Part shown: one piece after another, positions 39,290 to 49,549 of the stretch
Position numbering within the stretch: the stretch's first letter is position 1
Layout of the letters: each line of letters starts with the position of its first letter
From: Puffinus mauretanicus
Lineage: Eukaryota > Chordata > Aves > Procellariiformes > Procellariidae
DNA length: 64,000 nt
Direction of reading: 5' to 3'
Assembly: GCA_023333565.1 (NCBI GenBank)
Contig: JAJKFH010002198.1
Span: 3,162,001-3,226,000 of the forward strand
Notes under the pieces: generated by a model
Seen by the model: the letters and a program-made list of their open reading frames with translations, nothing else
Database searches by the model: none
What the model was told of the DNA's origin: nothing
Made by a program: the position numbers and the translations under genes

Positions 39290-39620
39290 GACACTTCCCA
39301 TTCTCTCTGCTTAGAGACATCCAGGGCGCTTGGTTCCCAACTGCCGGCTGAACTGCCCCACTCCTTCACCAGACCTAATGGACTCCCAGAATTTCCGAGC
39401 CCCTTGCTGCCCACTTTGCAGGCTAAGCTGCTGGGCTAGCAGCCTTCCTGCTTCCTGGCATTCTCTGCCTTTTTCTGTCTACCGGGCTGCCAGATCTGCC
39501 AGACCACCAACCAAGTGTGGTGCCACGTGGGCTTGCTCTGCAGACTGCCGGGCTTTACAGCAAGGAGCGCAGACTCTCTGGGATTCTGTCCTCAGTTCCT
39601 CTGAATCCAACTACAACTCA
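39290..39620. other. GC-richer block, unclassified
   Basis: About 330 bp of pyrimidine-leaning, GC-richer sequence. Three overlapping open frames (61-102 codons) on the plus strand share it and none resembles a known protein. It could be an old repeat. Confidence 0.35.
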
Positions 39621-39900
39621 AATTTCAAGTCACAATGAAAGGTACAAAATTTCAGCAATATCTCTTTTCCTCGTGAGGGAAAATCCCAGTTCCTACATGG
39701 CTCTGCCCCTCTTGCTGAGATGTGAAGTAAAGACAATGTTCAGACACTTTTCCTTTCTTACATGCTTCAGAAACACTGGAGGAGAAACGTTTATATAAAT
39801 ACAGAAATTGTGCGCTAATCCCCAGGTTCCAGGCATCTGCCACTGATAGTCACCGCTATCTGCCAGTCTGCAGTGTGCCTGTGAGCGTCACGTGAGCCTC

Positions 39901-39931
39901 GGCAAGATGCACAGGGTCTCTGCATCTTGCC
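39901..39931. repeat. Perfect 11-bp inverted repeat
   Basis: GGCAAGATGCA (39901-39911) is exactly complementary to TGCATCTTGCC (39921-39931), with a 9-nt loop, CAGGGTCTC. Confidence 0.97.
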
Positions 39932-40450
39932 AATGTGACCTTATGTTAGGTGAAGAGCTACCTTGTGTTATGTCACTGGCCGCTGTAATCAGAAATAGTC
40001 TTGTTTCCTGGCATCCCTGATCATTCTCCTTTGCTGTACCTTGATTCTTTTTTTTTTCTAGTGAAGAACAGTTTTTCTCTTTTGCTTTACTAGTTCAAAG
40101 TTGTCTACTTCTATTTTATTTAACGTCTCTTTCATTCTTTCGTTTAACTTTTTTAATTGCATTCTGGAAACACAGCTCATCAGTGGAAGCTTAGACATTA
40201 AATACAAGCCTACAGAAATTTGTTAGAACCTGCCCACACATCTAGATGATTGTCCCACATGGAGGAAAGAATGCTAAACGAACCATCTTCAAAAGGAGAC
40301 TTTTGATATCCATTATTCATGGAAGCAAAAAGAACGTCTCCCTCCCCGCCTAAGAAACAGTGATGAGAGGCACAGTCAGTACACAGAGTGTAGGGTAACT
40401 GAGTTCAATCTCCAGGAAAAAAACCACATGAAGAAATAAAAGCCTCCTGC

Positions 40451-40498
40451 TTTTTTTTTGATGGGGTGTTTTAGTTTGTTGGTTGTTGGTTGTTTGGG
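40451..40498. repeat. T/G-rich low-complexity tract
   Basis: Plus strand is mostly T and G with several TTGG words ('TTTGTTGGTTGTTGGTTGTT'). Simple sequence. Confidence 0.8.
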
Positions 40499-40769
40499 CA
40501 GGAGTTTGTGCTTTTTTTGCTTTCCAGTGGCTGCTCTTTTGATCCCCTGTACAACGCTTTAATCTAATACTCATCTCCATGCTACATCCTTTTTATTTCT
40601 TTTTTCCCCCCACTCCCTTATAGTTAATCTCGAGAAGATTATAAAAGCAACGTAAAGACAAGATTGTGCATCTTAATCTTTTTCTGGACAATATTGGGGA
40701 AAGGAGCTTATAGATGAAGTGGAAAAGCAGTTTGCTCTGAAGCACGTTTTAGGCGATTTCCTTAGAAAA

Positions 40770-40976
40770 GGCTGAGCACATCAGATCTCACAAGCTAAGA
40801 GTAAAGCCTGTCCATCAACATCTGAGCACTGCTGGCATGACAGAAATGGGGGAGCTGTTGCAACAGGCAAGACTAAGGATTCTGCAGATGGCTCTTCCCC
40901 CTGAATCAACACAGACATAATGCCCCAGAATGAACTTTCTGAGCTCTTAGCAGCAGTGTCATTTTTTAATGACACA

Positions 40977-40978
<2 letters not shown>
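40770..40978 (+). repeat. Possible 5S-rRNA-headed SINE remnant
   Basis: 'GATCTCACAAGCTAAG' at about 40784-40799 matches 14 of 16 bases of the 5S rRNA internal region (GATCTCGGAAGCTAAG), followed six bases on by GCCTG as in 5S. Downstream words such as 'CCCCCTGAATCAACACAGAC' and 'ATGCCCCAGAATG' resemble the body of an old amniote 5S-derived SINE as I remember it. A hairpin GTGTCATT-TTTT-AATGACAC lies at 40956-40975, right before an A26 run. The copy is too decayed to be certain. Confidence 0.42.

Positions 40979-41004
<26 letters not shown>
40979..41004. repeat. Uninterrupted A26 run
   Basis: Twenty-six A in a row. It may be the tail of the retroposon-like sequence just upstream, or an unrelated mononucleotide expansion. 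Confidence 0.97.
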
Positions 41005-41007
<3 letters not shown>

Positions 41008-41009
41008 TG

Positions 41010-43245
41010 TTCCATCTACTCTTGATAGGCATCATATGTTACCCTTCATCAGAGAAGAAGTGCCAGTCTTAAATAACATTTGGGTAATGCTAAACTCCCC
41101 CTTTACAAATTCCTTAGGTTATCACCACTCTCCTCTATCACAACCCTTAAGTGCCAAGTTACATAAGCATACACTGTTCAATAGATATTTATACAGCAAT
41201 TTTTTGCACTCATATGGCTAGGTAAACATCTAACCACAGCTAATAGTTACACATACAAAGGCAGCAGCAAACAAAATTCCGTCACCTTTTAAGGACTACT
41301 AAATGGCATCCTTGTTAATAGGCTGGGAGGAGTTACATTCAGCTATCAATTGCTTCCAACATACTGAGAGTCAACTATTGTTCTGTTATTTCCTGGAGTC
41401 TGTCCTAAAGACTCACTCTAGTATAACTCCTGAAGAGCAATATGGCAGAGGAATAGTTCTGGTAGGAAGAGTAATAACCTCTGCATTGTAAAGCTGGAAA
41501 ATCATCATATTACATGATTGATACATTCTTACATAAGCTTAAGTAACCAGTTGTTAATCAAAGTGACTTGAAAGTGTCACAGAGTTAAAAAGAAATTAAA
41601 AATACTCCTATCTTCAAACTTGACAGTTTATCTGTTTAAATAAGGTAATAACCTTAGATAACCTCATCCTTATAAAAAGCTCACACGTAATGCTGACAAT
41701 ACAATCTGTGTAGATCTACAGATAAAGCATCACATTGCTCAGCTGATCTGTAAAAAGAATACTCTTGATTTAACCTCATATATTCAAAAGAAGTTTGTAT
41801 AGACTATCACTCTGTTTTTCTTTCTCCTTTCCTTTTCACTTTTGTACATTTAAAAGCAGTTGACTCTTTCCAGCATTTCATTAATAGTGAATTATCAGGA
41901 CACATCCTAATTTATATATCAGTGTCTGAAAGACTAGCATAGTACTTTCATAACTGTAGCAAATCCTTTGGCAACTATCGTCACTTTTTTATTATTATTT
42001 AAAGGAAGATCATCACTCATGAGCGAGAGGCAGAACAATTAATACACAGGAACCTCCAAAAATTAATTCAGCAAATTCTATTAAAGGACCTTACATCTAA
42101 AGGTGAAGGGTGCATTGAAAATTAACATTCTTTTTCAGTAGGTGCCTTTCAGAAGTTTTCCATATGCATAAATATATGTACATATACATCCTTATAATCT
42201 ATGGGATTTCTTCAAGGACTTTACAGCATCCATAAGGAGCCATGACACAATGTGCTGTTTTTCTGGCACTATTCCCTGATAAGAAATAGAGTTGCTATGA
42301 ATTCTGCATTATATTTTGGTTTCTCAAACTCTCCACATTGGGGTAAGAGGGGAAGAAGACAACTGGGGAGCCCAAAGAAAAGGAAAGGCTTAAATGGTTC
42401 TTATTTACTCAGTGGCCATCACTATCTTACACAAAAGTTGTTCTTGTCCTAGAGATGCTAAGGCAAATCAGGCAAGGCATTCAAGAACAGAAAAAAAGGG
42501 AAAGATGTGACTATACGACTTAAAACTGTGGATTTGTTTTGGACTGCATATACCAGCCAGTATGGGGTTTTTTTCCTGATATAACAACTTGTTGAAAGTA
42601 ATCAATATATTACAACTGTCAGAGCCAGCCATATCTGGTAGTTTTTATAGAGGTTTGGGAGCCCATGGCAGCTGGGGATGGGCTTCTCAGACTGCCCAGA
42701 GGCAACTTGTGTCATTTTGGGCCTGCACATGCCCATGTGAAATTTTTACCGCCCACAGCACAGCCATCTCAAAAAGCTATGAATGCATGAGCACTGTGTC
42801 CATAGCACAGAGATACACCTTACGAAGAACAAAATACAGATTAAATAGAGATTTCCTAAAGAACACAAGATTACAGAGAGAACTTCCTGCCTCCACTACA
42901 GAGCTTATAGCAAAGAGTTTCTCATTACAAGGTTTGCATGATAAGCAAATCAACTATTCCTCTACTAAGTGAGGGAGCCCAACCAAGACATTAGATAGAA
43001 CCCAGTAAGAAAAAAGGCGTAGAAAAAATGATCTAGAGAAGAAAGCATTGCAGAAAGATAGTTTAAAAGTCAGAAATCCGCATGTACTTTCCAGCTTTTC
43101 AGCAAAGACAGAACAAATCCCTACACCAGCACAGAAAACTTCTCTGTTATTTGCAATATCATCCTTTCAAAATCCTTCTCTGTAGAGTCAACTTCAAGTG
43201 CACTAGGAAGCAAATGCATCTTACCACTCACCTTGCTCTTTGGGA
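41010..43245. other. Non-coding DNA without recognised features
   Basis: A 127-codon open frame on the plus strand (42589-42972) has no recognisable domain, no codon bias I can see and no splice context. No repeat was recognised. Confidence 0.5.
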
Positions 43246-43249
43246 TGTG

Positions 43250-43560
43250 ACTCACTGCTACTACTTTCTCCTCTTCCTTGTACTTCTCTATACCAGTCAC
43301 AGGGCTGTCCTACCAGCCCTGGGTTCTCAGCTTTTACCTTCCCTTTGTTCTCACCTCCCACCCTTGACCTTCCCTGTTGCCCCTCCTGGCCACATAAAGC
43401 TGCATCTTTGCCTGCTGATGCTGCCCACCTCACCTGTCCTTGCCCACAATGGCTAGTGATGCCTCACCTCCCTATCATCACTTTCTTGGTGCTGCATCCT
43501 TGCCTCTTCTCCTAAACTGCTACTGCTTCTTGCATCTTCCCGTACCTCTTTACCGTCACC
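43250..43560. repeat. Pyrimidine-rich block on the plus strand
   Basis: Strong excess of C and T, which keeps several plus-strand frames open (for example 43082-43456, 124 codons). The predicted peptides are runs of Leu, Pro and Ser and do not look like a protein. Confidence 0.6.
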
Positions 43561-44044
43561 ACTGTTGGTGGCAATGCCAGAGCAGAGTCACAACTCACAA
43601 GTCTGGAAGAGCCTGCGCTAGCTTGAGTATTTCAGCTTGCTAAAGTTCACTTTAAATGTTGGCACACCAGTGAGGCATACCTCACCAATTGAAAAAATAT
43701 TGATCACAGTCGTTTAAGAAAAGGATCAGCTCATTATTTCCTCAATGGCTTGGAATAGAAATACAACAAATAGGGATCCTACATGAAAATAGTCTCCAGG
43801 AGGATAAGCAAAGTACTCCAAATAACCCTTCTGGTTCTCTCCAGTGAAATAACAATCTGAATATGTGCACAAGAACAAAAACAAAACTGTAGGAAAGCTC
43901 CTGGGCCTTTGCTTCCATCCTTGCTTCCATCATTACAGATATCATTTGAGAGTATCCGCCAACCTACTAAGGTCCACTTTTACCATAGTTCTCTGTTGTC
44001 CCTCATCTTTGTACCTAGTAGCAGCCTGAAGTCCTACTCCTCTG

Positions 44045-44515
44045 AGAATTAGAAACCCGCTCCTAGCTTCCAGGCTAAGCTTATTCAGAGTCAGTTTATA
44101 CCCTTTTGTTTTAGTGCCAACATTGTCCTTAAGCTTAACTAATTCTTATCGTTTCCTGATGTTTACCCCTTCGACATTTTTAAAGGCCACAATCCAAGTT
44201 TTTATTGTTCTAGGCTAAACAAGCCAATCTCTTCCAAATCTCTGATAAAACGGTCTCTCCTTTGCTATAGTCAGCCCACAGCCTTTGCTTTCACCTGCGC
44301 CAGTTTAAATTCACACTTCTTGAACAATAGGGGCAAGAACTATAGGCAAAGCTACAGAAGAATTCTCATCAGTGACTTAATAAAAGGGTATTAATAATTT
44401 TATGTCTACTGGAAATACCTTGCCCAATATATCCTACACTTTAATTTCCCTTCTTCACAGCTACATCCCATTACTGGTTCATAGTGAGTCCCACTAAATA
44501 GGTGATTTAGACGCC
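44045..44515 (-). mobile_element. Older CR1 LINE fragment, 3' region
   Basis: Nearly 470 bp follows, in order, the minus-strand view of an old CR1 subfamily. The landmarks are 'CAGTTTATACCCTTTTGTTT', 'GTGCCAACATTGTCCTTAAG', 'TTCTAGGCTAAACAAGCCAA', 'GCCAGTTTAAATTCACACTT', 'CTACTGGAAATACCTTGCCC' and 'CTGGTTCATAGTGAGTC'. This part lies upstream of the terminal region seen in the other two CR1 copies. The terminal ATTCTATG end is absent. The copy is much more diverged than the CR1 at 38991, which suggests an old insertion shared by many birds or reptiles. No intact reading frame remains. Confidence 0.85.
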
Positions 44516-44519
44516 TCAT

Positions 44520-46250
44520 GGTAGTTTTGCAAAAAATAAATCATCCAATTTGAAATATTTCTTCTGTATCTACCCTGCATGTGCAAGTATGTGAATGTAG
44601 TTCAAGATTTATTCCTGTTATTTTTATCATTACTAAAAAAAGAGATGCAATTTTCTCTGTATATGCAGCACAGTATTTTTCCCCACTTCAAATAAGTACT
44701 TCTATTTTCTCCAACTATGAAACTTTCAACTGTGCGACACCATTTACACTCTGATCTGGAGCAAAAGGCAAATAATTGGAGTTATCATCTTGAATACACT
44801 GATAAATTGAATATTACTGGAAGTGCAATTAAGAAATTGTCAGATCAACTAGCAAGAAGTAACTTCAAGACTAAAAGTTTGAAACAAATGAACTATTTGG
44901 AGGGAAAAAAAGGAAAAAGGAAAAAAAGGAAAAAAGCAGCAATTAAATGAAAGCTAACATCTATCACATAAGTCGATTTTTATTGCATTAAAGCAACCAC
45001 ACTGATTAACAGTTTTAGAATGAAACGTAACCAAAAAGTAATAACAACTATGGGCTTAAATCAATTGTGCAACATTACATATCGAGGAAAAACAATCCTC
45101 CTGACCCCGTAAGGGATGAACTCAATCCTCCCAATCCTACAGAACAAATGACTTTTTAATTATTGTTTTTATCATTACCTCGACTAGAATGCTCAGCAAG
45201 ACAAATGGGAGCCTGGGGAACAGCCCACTCTTGAGAATTCCCTTGTATGATCTGTGCAGTGATTTCAAACCCAGTTCCTTGAAGTTAGTATTAATGAAAC
45301 TGGGAACTTTATTGAAGCGTTACTGCCTTTTTGGTGCACTTCAGTCCCAAGAGCATTCCTTTTTTCTTACATTATCGTACAAACTAGAAGATAACAACCA
45401 GTTTTCACTGTGATCTTTAGAGTTTTGGCTCCTTCGAGCCTATAAAAAGAAAATCTGTTTCTGTTAGTGTTGTATTGCCATTCCTACTTTTCATTATTTT
45501 TACTGTTTTTTCTAGCCAGTTTCAGGTTTTGATTTATGCTTCTGAAGGCAAGGCAACAAAGAGTACACAGTCACATGAGGACTACTATTAAACAAACAGG
45601 CTTTACATTCTTTTTATTCTACTATGCCCTAGTCAAGCATCTTCACTAGCCTACCTGCTTTTCCCCTAATAGGACAAATATTCCCCTCTCATTTTTTTCA
45701 AAGCCTGCAATCTGGGAAAAGAATATTAAGCTGTTTTGGGTAACATCGCATTCATCCAAAACATATTTCTTAGGCAATTTTCCACTCATTTCAGTCGTGA
45801 ATTTAAATTCACACTTCTAGTCTACAAACTAAAGCAACTCAGCACAATCAGCAAACCTTCCACTTTCTCCCTCCAACTCACCAACAAAGGCATAAGCAAC
45901 ACTGCTTCCAGTAACCTCCCTCCACAAAACAAAAAAACCTTCAGCTCTTTAGTAGACTGTATTCTTCTTTAGGATATACAGTAGTTTTGGGACCACAAGA
46001 ACAGTCTTAAGGACATTGAGAGACAAGGTCAGACCCAGGAAAGCTACTGTATATCCAAACATCTGGGATTTTTAGTTAGTCTGATAAAAGCACGGTACTA
46101 TGCCCTACAAACTTTGCTCCTCTACCTTGCATGCTCCATGCAACTCAATCAGCATTTTCCCCATCATAATTCATGAATGCTGACATCAGCATTGCTTGAC
46201 CTCCCAGTGTTTTAAAGTAGGAGAAAGAATTGTTAGGCAATCAAAGGCTG
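44520..46250. other. Non-coding DNA without recognised features
   Basis: A purine-rich (GGAAAAA)n-like tract lies at 44899-44935. No exon or named repeat was seen. Confidence 0.5.
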
Positions 46251-46254
46251 CCAT

Positions 46255-46620
46255 GGATGTGTCAAGGCACAGCTCCATAGAGGCTCGGCACCAGGAGCCG
46301 TGGGAGCTCCCCGTGGGGGCTGTTGGGGCTAGGCTTGGCAGCCAGGGCCCATCCCACCCCCCGGCCAGGAGCAGCCCCAGCCCCAGGCACCTCCATGGGG
46401 ACGGGCCAAAGCCGGGCTGGGATGTCGGCCCACAGGTGGGCACGGCTCAGCATGGCCCGTGGCTGGGCAGAGTAGGGCTGTGGGGAGCTGGAGACCAGCC
46501 CTGCTGCAGCGTTGCTGGGGCCCTGGGGGCCTGAAATGGGGTCCACGGGCAGGTTGGGGGGAGCTGTGCAGGGACAGTATTGTCTACGAGTGCCCTCAGG
46601 GTCCTTATAGTGTGGACAGG
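46255..46620. other. Very GC-rich island, probable unclassified repeat
   Basis: About 360 bp at roughly 65-67% GC rises abruptly from AT-rich DNA on both sides. It is dominated by G/C-rich words such as 'GGCCAGGAGCAGCCCCAGCC' and 'GGGGCCCTGGGGGCC', with only about nine CpGs. All frames on both strands are open for 70-112 codons simply because stops are rare here. A weak GGATG direct repeat (46255-46259 and 46620-46624) could be a target duplication, but the implied element ends are TG and AG, not TG and CA. An LTR or other retroposon is my best guess. I do not recognise the family. Confidence 0.4.
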
Positions 46621-46869
46621 GATGAAAGAATGGATTTGTGGTGGGATTTTTTTCATGAAGCTAAACTCTTCCCAATCTTCTCTTCTTTGTAAGGCTCTCT
46701 TCTTGCTTTTGCAGGGTTGATTTCCCTCTAATTTAGTGATGACTCTTTCCCATTCACTTGGCTCCTACACAACAGTGGCTGTGGAACCACTGAGAGAATC
46801 ACTCTATCTTAGCGTGGAGTTTCTTTATCCTTTTCAGCCATTTCTTCACAGGGGAGAAGTCACCTTATC

Positions 46870-47135
46870 TTCTTTCTACTATGCTCAAAAGCCTTCCTCA
46901 GTTCTTGTCCTGGAATGGCTTCCTCCAACTTTTATTTTCCAGTCTCTGTTCACTTTCTTTATCTTCCTATTGCTTCCTTTTTTCACCTGCACCTCATCCA
47001 AAGAATTTTCTCCAATCTCCTCAACATTTTCCAGCTCTTCTCAGCCTTGAGCCTGCTCCTCATCTCTGTCTCACCAATGATCTTTACTATCTTATTTTTT
47101 CCTCTTTTCCCTTTTATTTTACTCTACACTGATGG
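46870..47135. repeat. Pyrimidine-rich block on the plus strand
   Basis: Dense C/T sequence gives three overlapping open frames of 83-107 codons rich in Phe, Leu and Ser. It reads as low-complexity DNA, not coding. Confidence 0.6.
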
Positions 47136-47139
47136 TATT

Positions 47140-48985
47140 ACGCATTCCAATGGTGTCCAAAAATTCAGGGACCATAAAGACAGAGGAAGAAGTTTGGATG
47201 TCTGCTCTTCTAGCTCTTTTATTCGCAGTCTGCAGTGAGAGTCAGAAGTAGAATGAAAAGCAAGTTCCTCAACTATGATCCTAAATGGATTGGACCACTA
47301 AATTTTCTAATGGTTTTTTAAACTTAATTCATCTGCACAGTTTTGTGTGTTGTTTTTGTTGATTTTAAAGGACAGGAAAGACAAAGGTATTTTAGAAACA
47401 AAGGGATCAATTCTCCCCACCAATAAAACTTGCAAATAAACAAGGATTTAGATTTTTTAAAAGAACTTACAGCAAATTAAGCAAATGCCAAAAACACAAA
47501 TCTCAACAAAATAAGTTCCTTTGTATCACCATTATGCTATTTTTACTATGTTATGCCTCCATACATAACCCAGTGATCTTCCACCCATGCAGTTCCTCAG
47601 AATTGAGTTCTTCCCCACTCTGTTAACTTTGCAACTACAAAGTAGAGGCCAATGTATAGTTACATGCGTCTTTGTCATAGTCTTCTCATTTTCCTAGGAT
47701 ATTCAGTAAGTTCTCTCATGCTAGGCAAGTAACCATTTAGTTCTCAAACACTATAAATTTTATTAAGGGTAGACTTACGTTATGCCGTTCTCTAGATCTT
47801 CGCACTACGCTATTACACACATCCAGCAGGGGAGTGGGAGTGGGGCTGGGGGGAACAGTCCCTGCAGGAGGGCAAGTTTTCAGTAAGGAAGAGAACATCA
47901 GACCAAGTAGTTGGCTGCTTCTTTCCTTTCTTCCAAAGTTTTGCTGCCCCTTCAAGAATTTAGGACATACCTCACTATGTATCGTAAAAAGCAGCTGCAT
48001 AAGCGCTGTCACATGCGTGACCTGTTTGCTATTGCATTCACGGTAGTTGTGTATATGTATGCTGAGGGGCTTTAATTCAAGCTGTATTTTATTACTGAAT
48101 GCAAACGTGGCCAAGGGGATGCTTACTTCTCCCTTTATATTTTAACGGGACTAATCCAAGGCTCTCGCTTATTCAAGTAGTAATTTCATAATCTTCAAAT
48201 GACCTGACAGCTTTACAGCTTCACCTGACACACTTTTTCAAGTGCCATGTGACATTACACTGAGCCAAACTTCTAATGTCTCACAGTAAAGTTAAGCAAA
48301 TTCTGTCTGGAAGATACAGCAATTCTGATGGTAATTTAGGGTAAGAAATCACTCTCAGGAAGATCTTGGAAATAGTTGCATCATTCTGGTCTGGTGAGAA
48401 AAAAAATTCCTCAATGACCACGGGTTAAGCTGCTTCTTGTAATTTTTTAAAATAAACATCCCTCTAACTAATGGTGACAAACTGGTGACGAGATCCTAAT
48501 TTGCCAAATGTAAGTCTATATGCTATGCAAATATCTTTCTGCTGAAGTTTTGTAACACATTTACAAAAGGCACGTTATGTAGAATGTTACACAGTTTTCC
48601 AAAGCTATAGAAGCCATGAATGCCAAATCCCCTCTGCTCATTCTTTAGAGCAAAGAAAATAGAAACATAATGTATTCTGATTAGATTATTTTACAGAGAT
48701 TTTTTTAATAGAAAATGAGACCTTCTTTGAAGGATCTTGCACACAATCCACTGAGCCTAGAGAGGTAGGCCCTGTACAAATGAGACTTATCTTGTTAGCT
48801 AAAGCACATGCTTGAGCATTTTTAAACAACCTTGCAATGTATCATTTCAAGAGATTCATCTCTTTTCTCTGATGTTTTTTGCTTGCCATTGTTTAATATG
48901 TTTTGAGAGACTGGAATAAACTAATGCAAAATTTTTAAAAAGAAAAAGAAAAATGCAAATGTCCTTTTCGATTGAGCTGTACTGA
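47140..48985. other. Non-coding DNA without recognised features
   Basis: Octamers ATGCAAAT lie at 48525-48532 and 48953-48960. A 125-codon minus-strand open frame (47737-48114) has no known domain. Confidence 0.5.
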
Positions 48986-48988
48986 TTT

Positions 48989-49543
48989 TTAGAGTGTCAA
49001 GAATGTGGCTAAACCTGAGCAAAGGCCCTCCATGCTCATAACTTCACAAAGCATATGGTATACATTCATCTGTGCATTGGCATCACTCTCCGATTTCAGT
49101 GGAGCTCCTGAGTATTTCAAGTAAAAGAGAAGCAGGGGTGTCTGATGAGGGTAGAGAGTGACTGGGAGTACTCTTAAGGAAGACAATCCCGAACCAGCCT
49201 CTCTTGCTCTCTCAGGGAGCCTTGCCTCTCTCAGCAGGAATGCAGCAAGACGGAAGAGACTGACACACTTGCTGATATAGCTGCAAGGAGAGTCAGCAAT
49301 GAACTCAGTCCTATGTGGCAATTTAAAAGAAGGGCGCAAGGAAGGTATGTGGTCTTCTAGGTCAACAGTCTGAAATGGAAGAATAGGCAGGTTGGAAAGA
49401 AAAAGAAAAAGAATCAGACTGGTCCAGTGAACATGATGCTGATCGGGCCCTGAGCTTGACTCTCTTTTCAGGTTTAGACTCATCAGGTCATGGAGTGGCT
49501 CTCCCTGCTCGAGAGAACAGTGCCTGTGGTACAATAGCACCAA
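48989..49543 (-). other. Longest open frame in the window (184 codons), not assigned
   Basis: It runs from an ATG at 49543 to a stop at 48989. I see no signal peptide, known motif or domain. One hydrophobic stretch (about residues 42-57, LILFLFLSNLPILPF) is too weak for a confident membrane call. The 3' part overlies a probable old repeat (49081-49135). The region is GC-richer than average, which lengthens chance open frames. It could be an exon of a non-coding transcript or a lineage-specific gene, but chance is the more likely explanation. Confidence 0.15.
49081..49135. repeat. Possible ancient amniote repeat fragment
   Basis: 'TTTCAGTGGAGCTCCTGAGT' followed by 'AAGTAAAAGAGAAGCAGG' resembles the 'ttcagtggagttactcctga..gtaagagaagcag' words of a common old amniote repeat. 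Short and diverged. Confidence 0.35.
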
Positions 49544-49549
49544 GAAGTA

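Noticed and set aside
44300..45825. The 17-base word TTTAAATTCACACTTCT occurs twice, inside the CR1 fragment and near 45802
   Set aside because: No similarity extends beyond it, so coincidence in AT-rich DNA is likely.
46186..46656. Five overlapping open frames of 69-112 codons on both strands
   Set aside because: They all arise because the GC-rich island has few stops. None has a recognisable domain.
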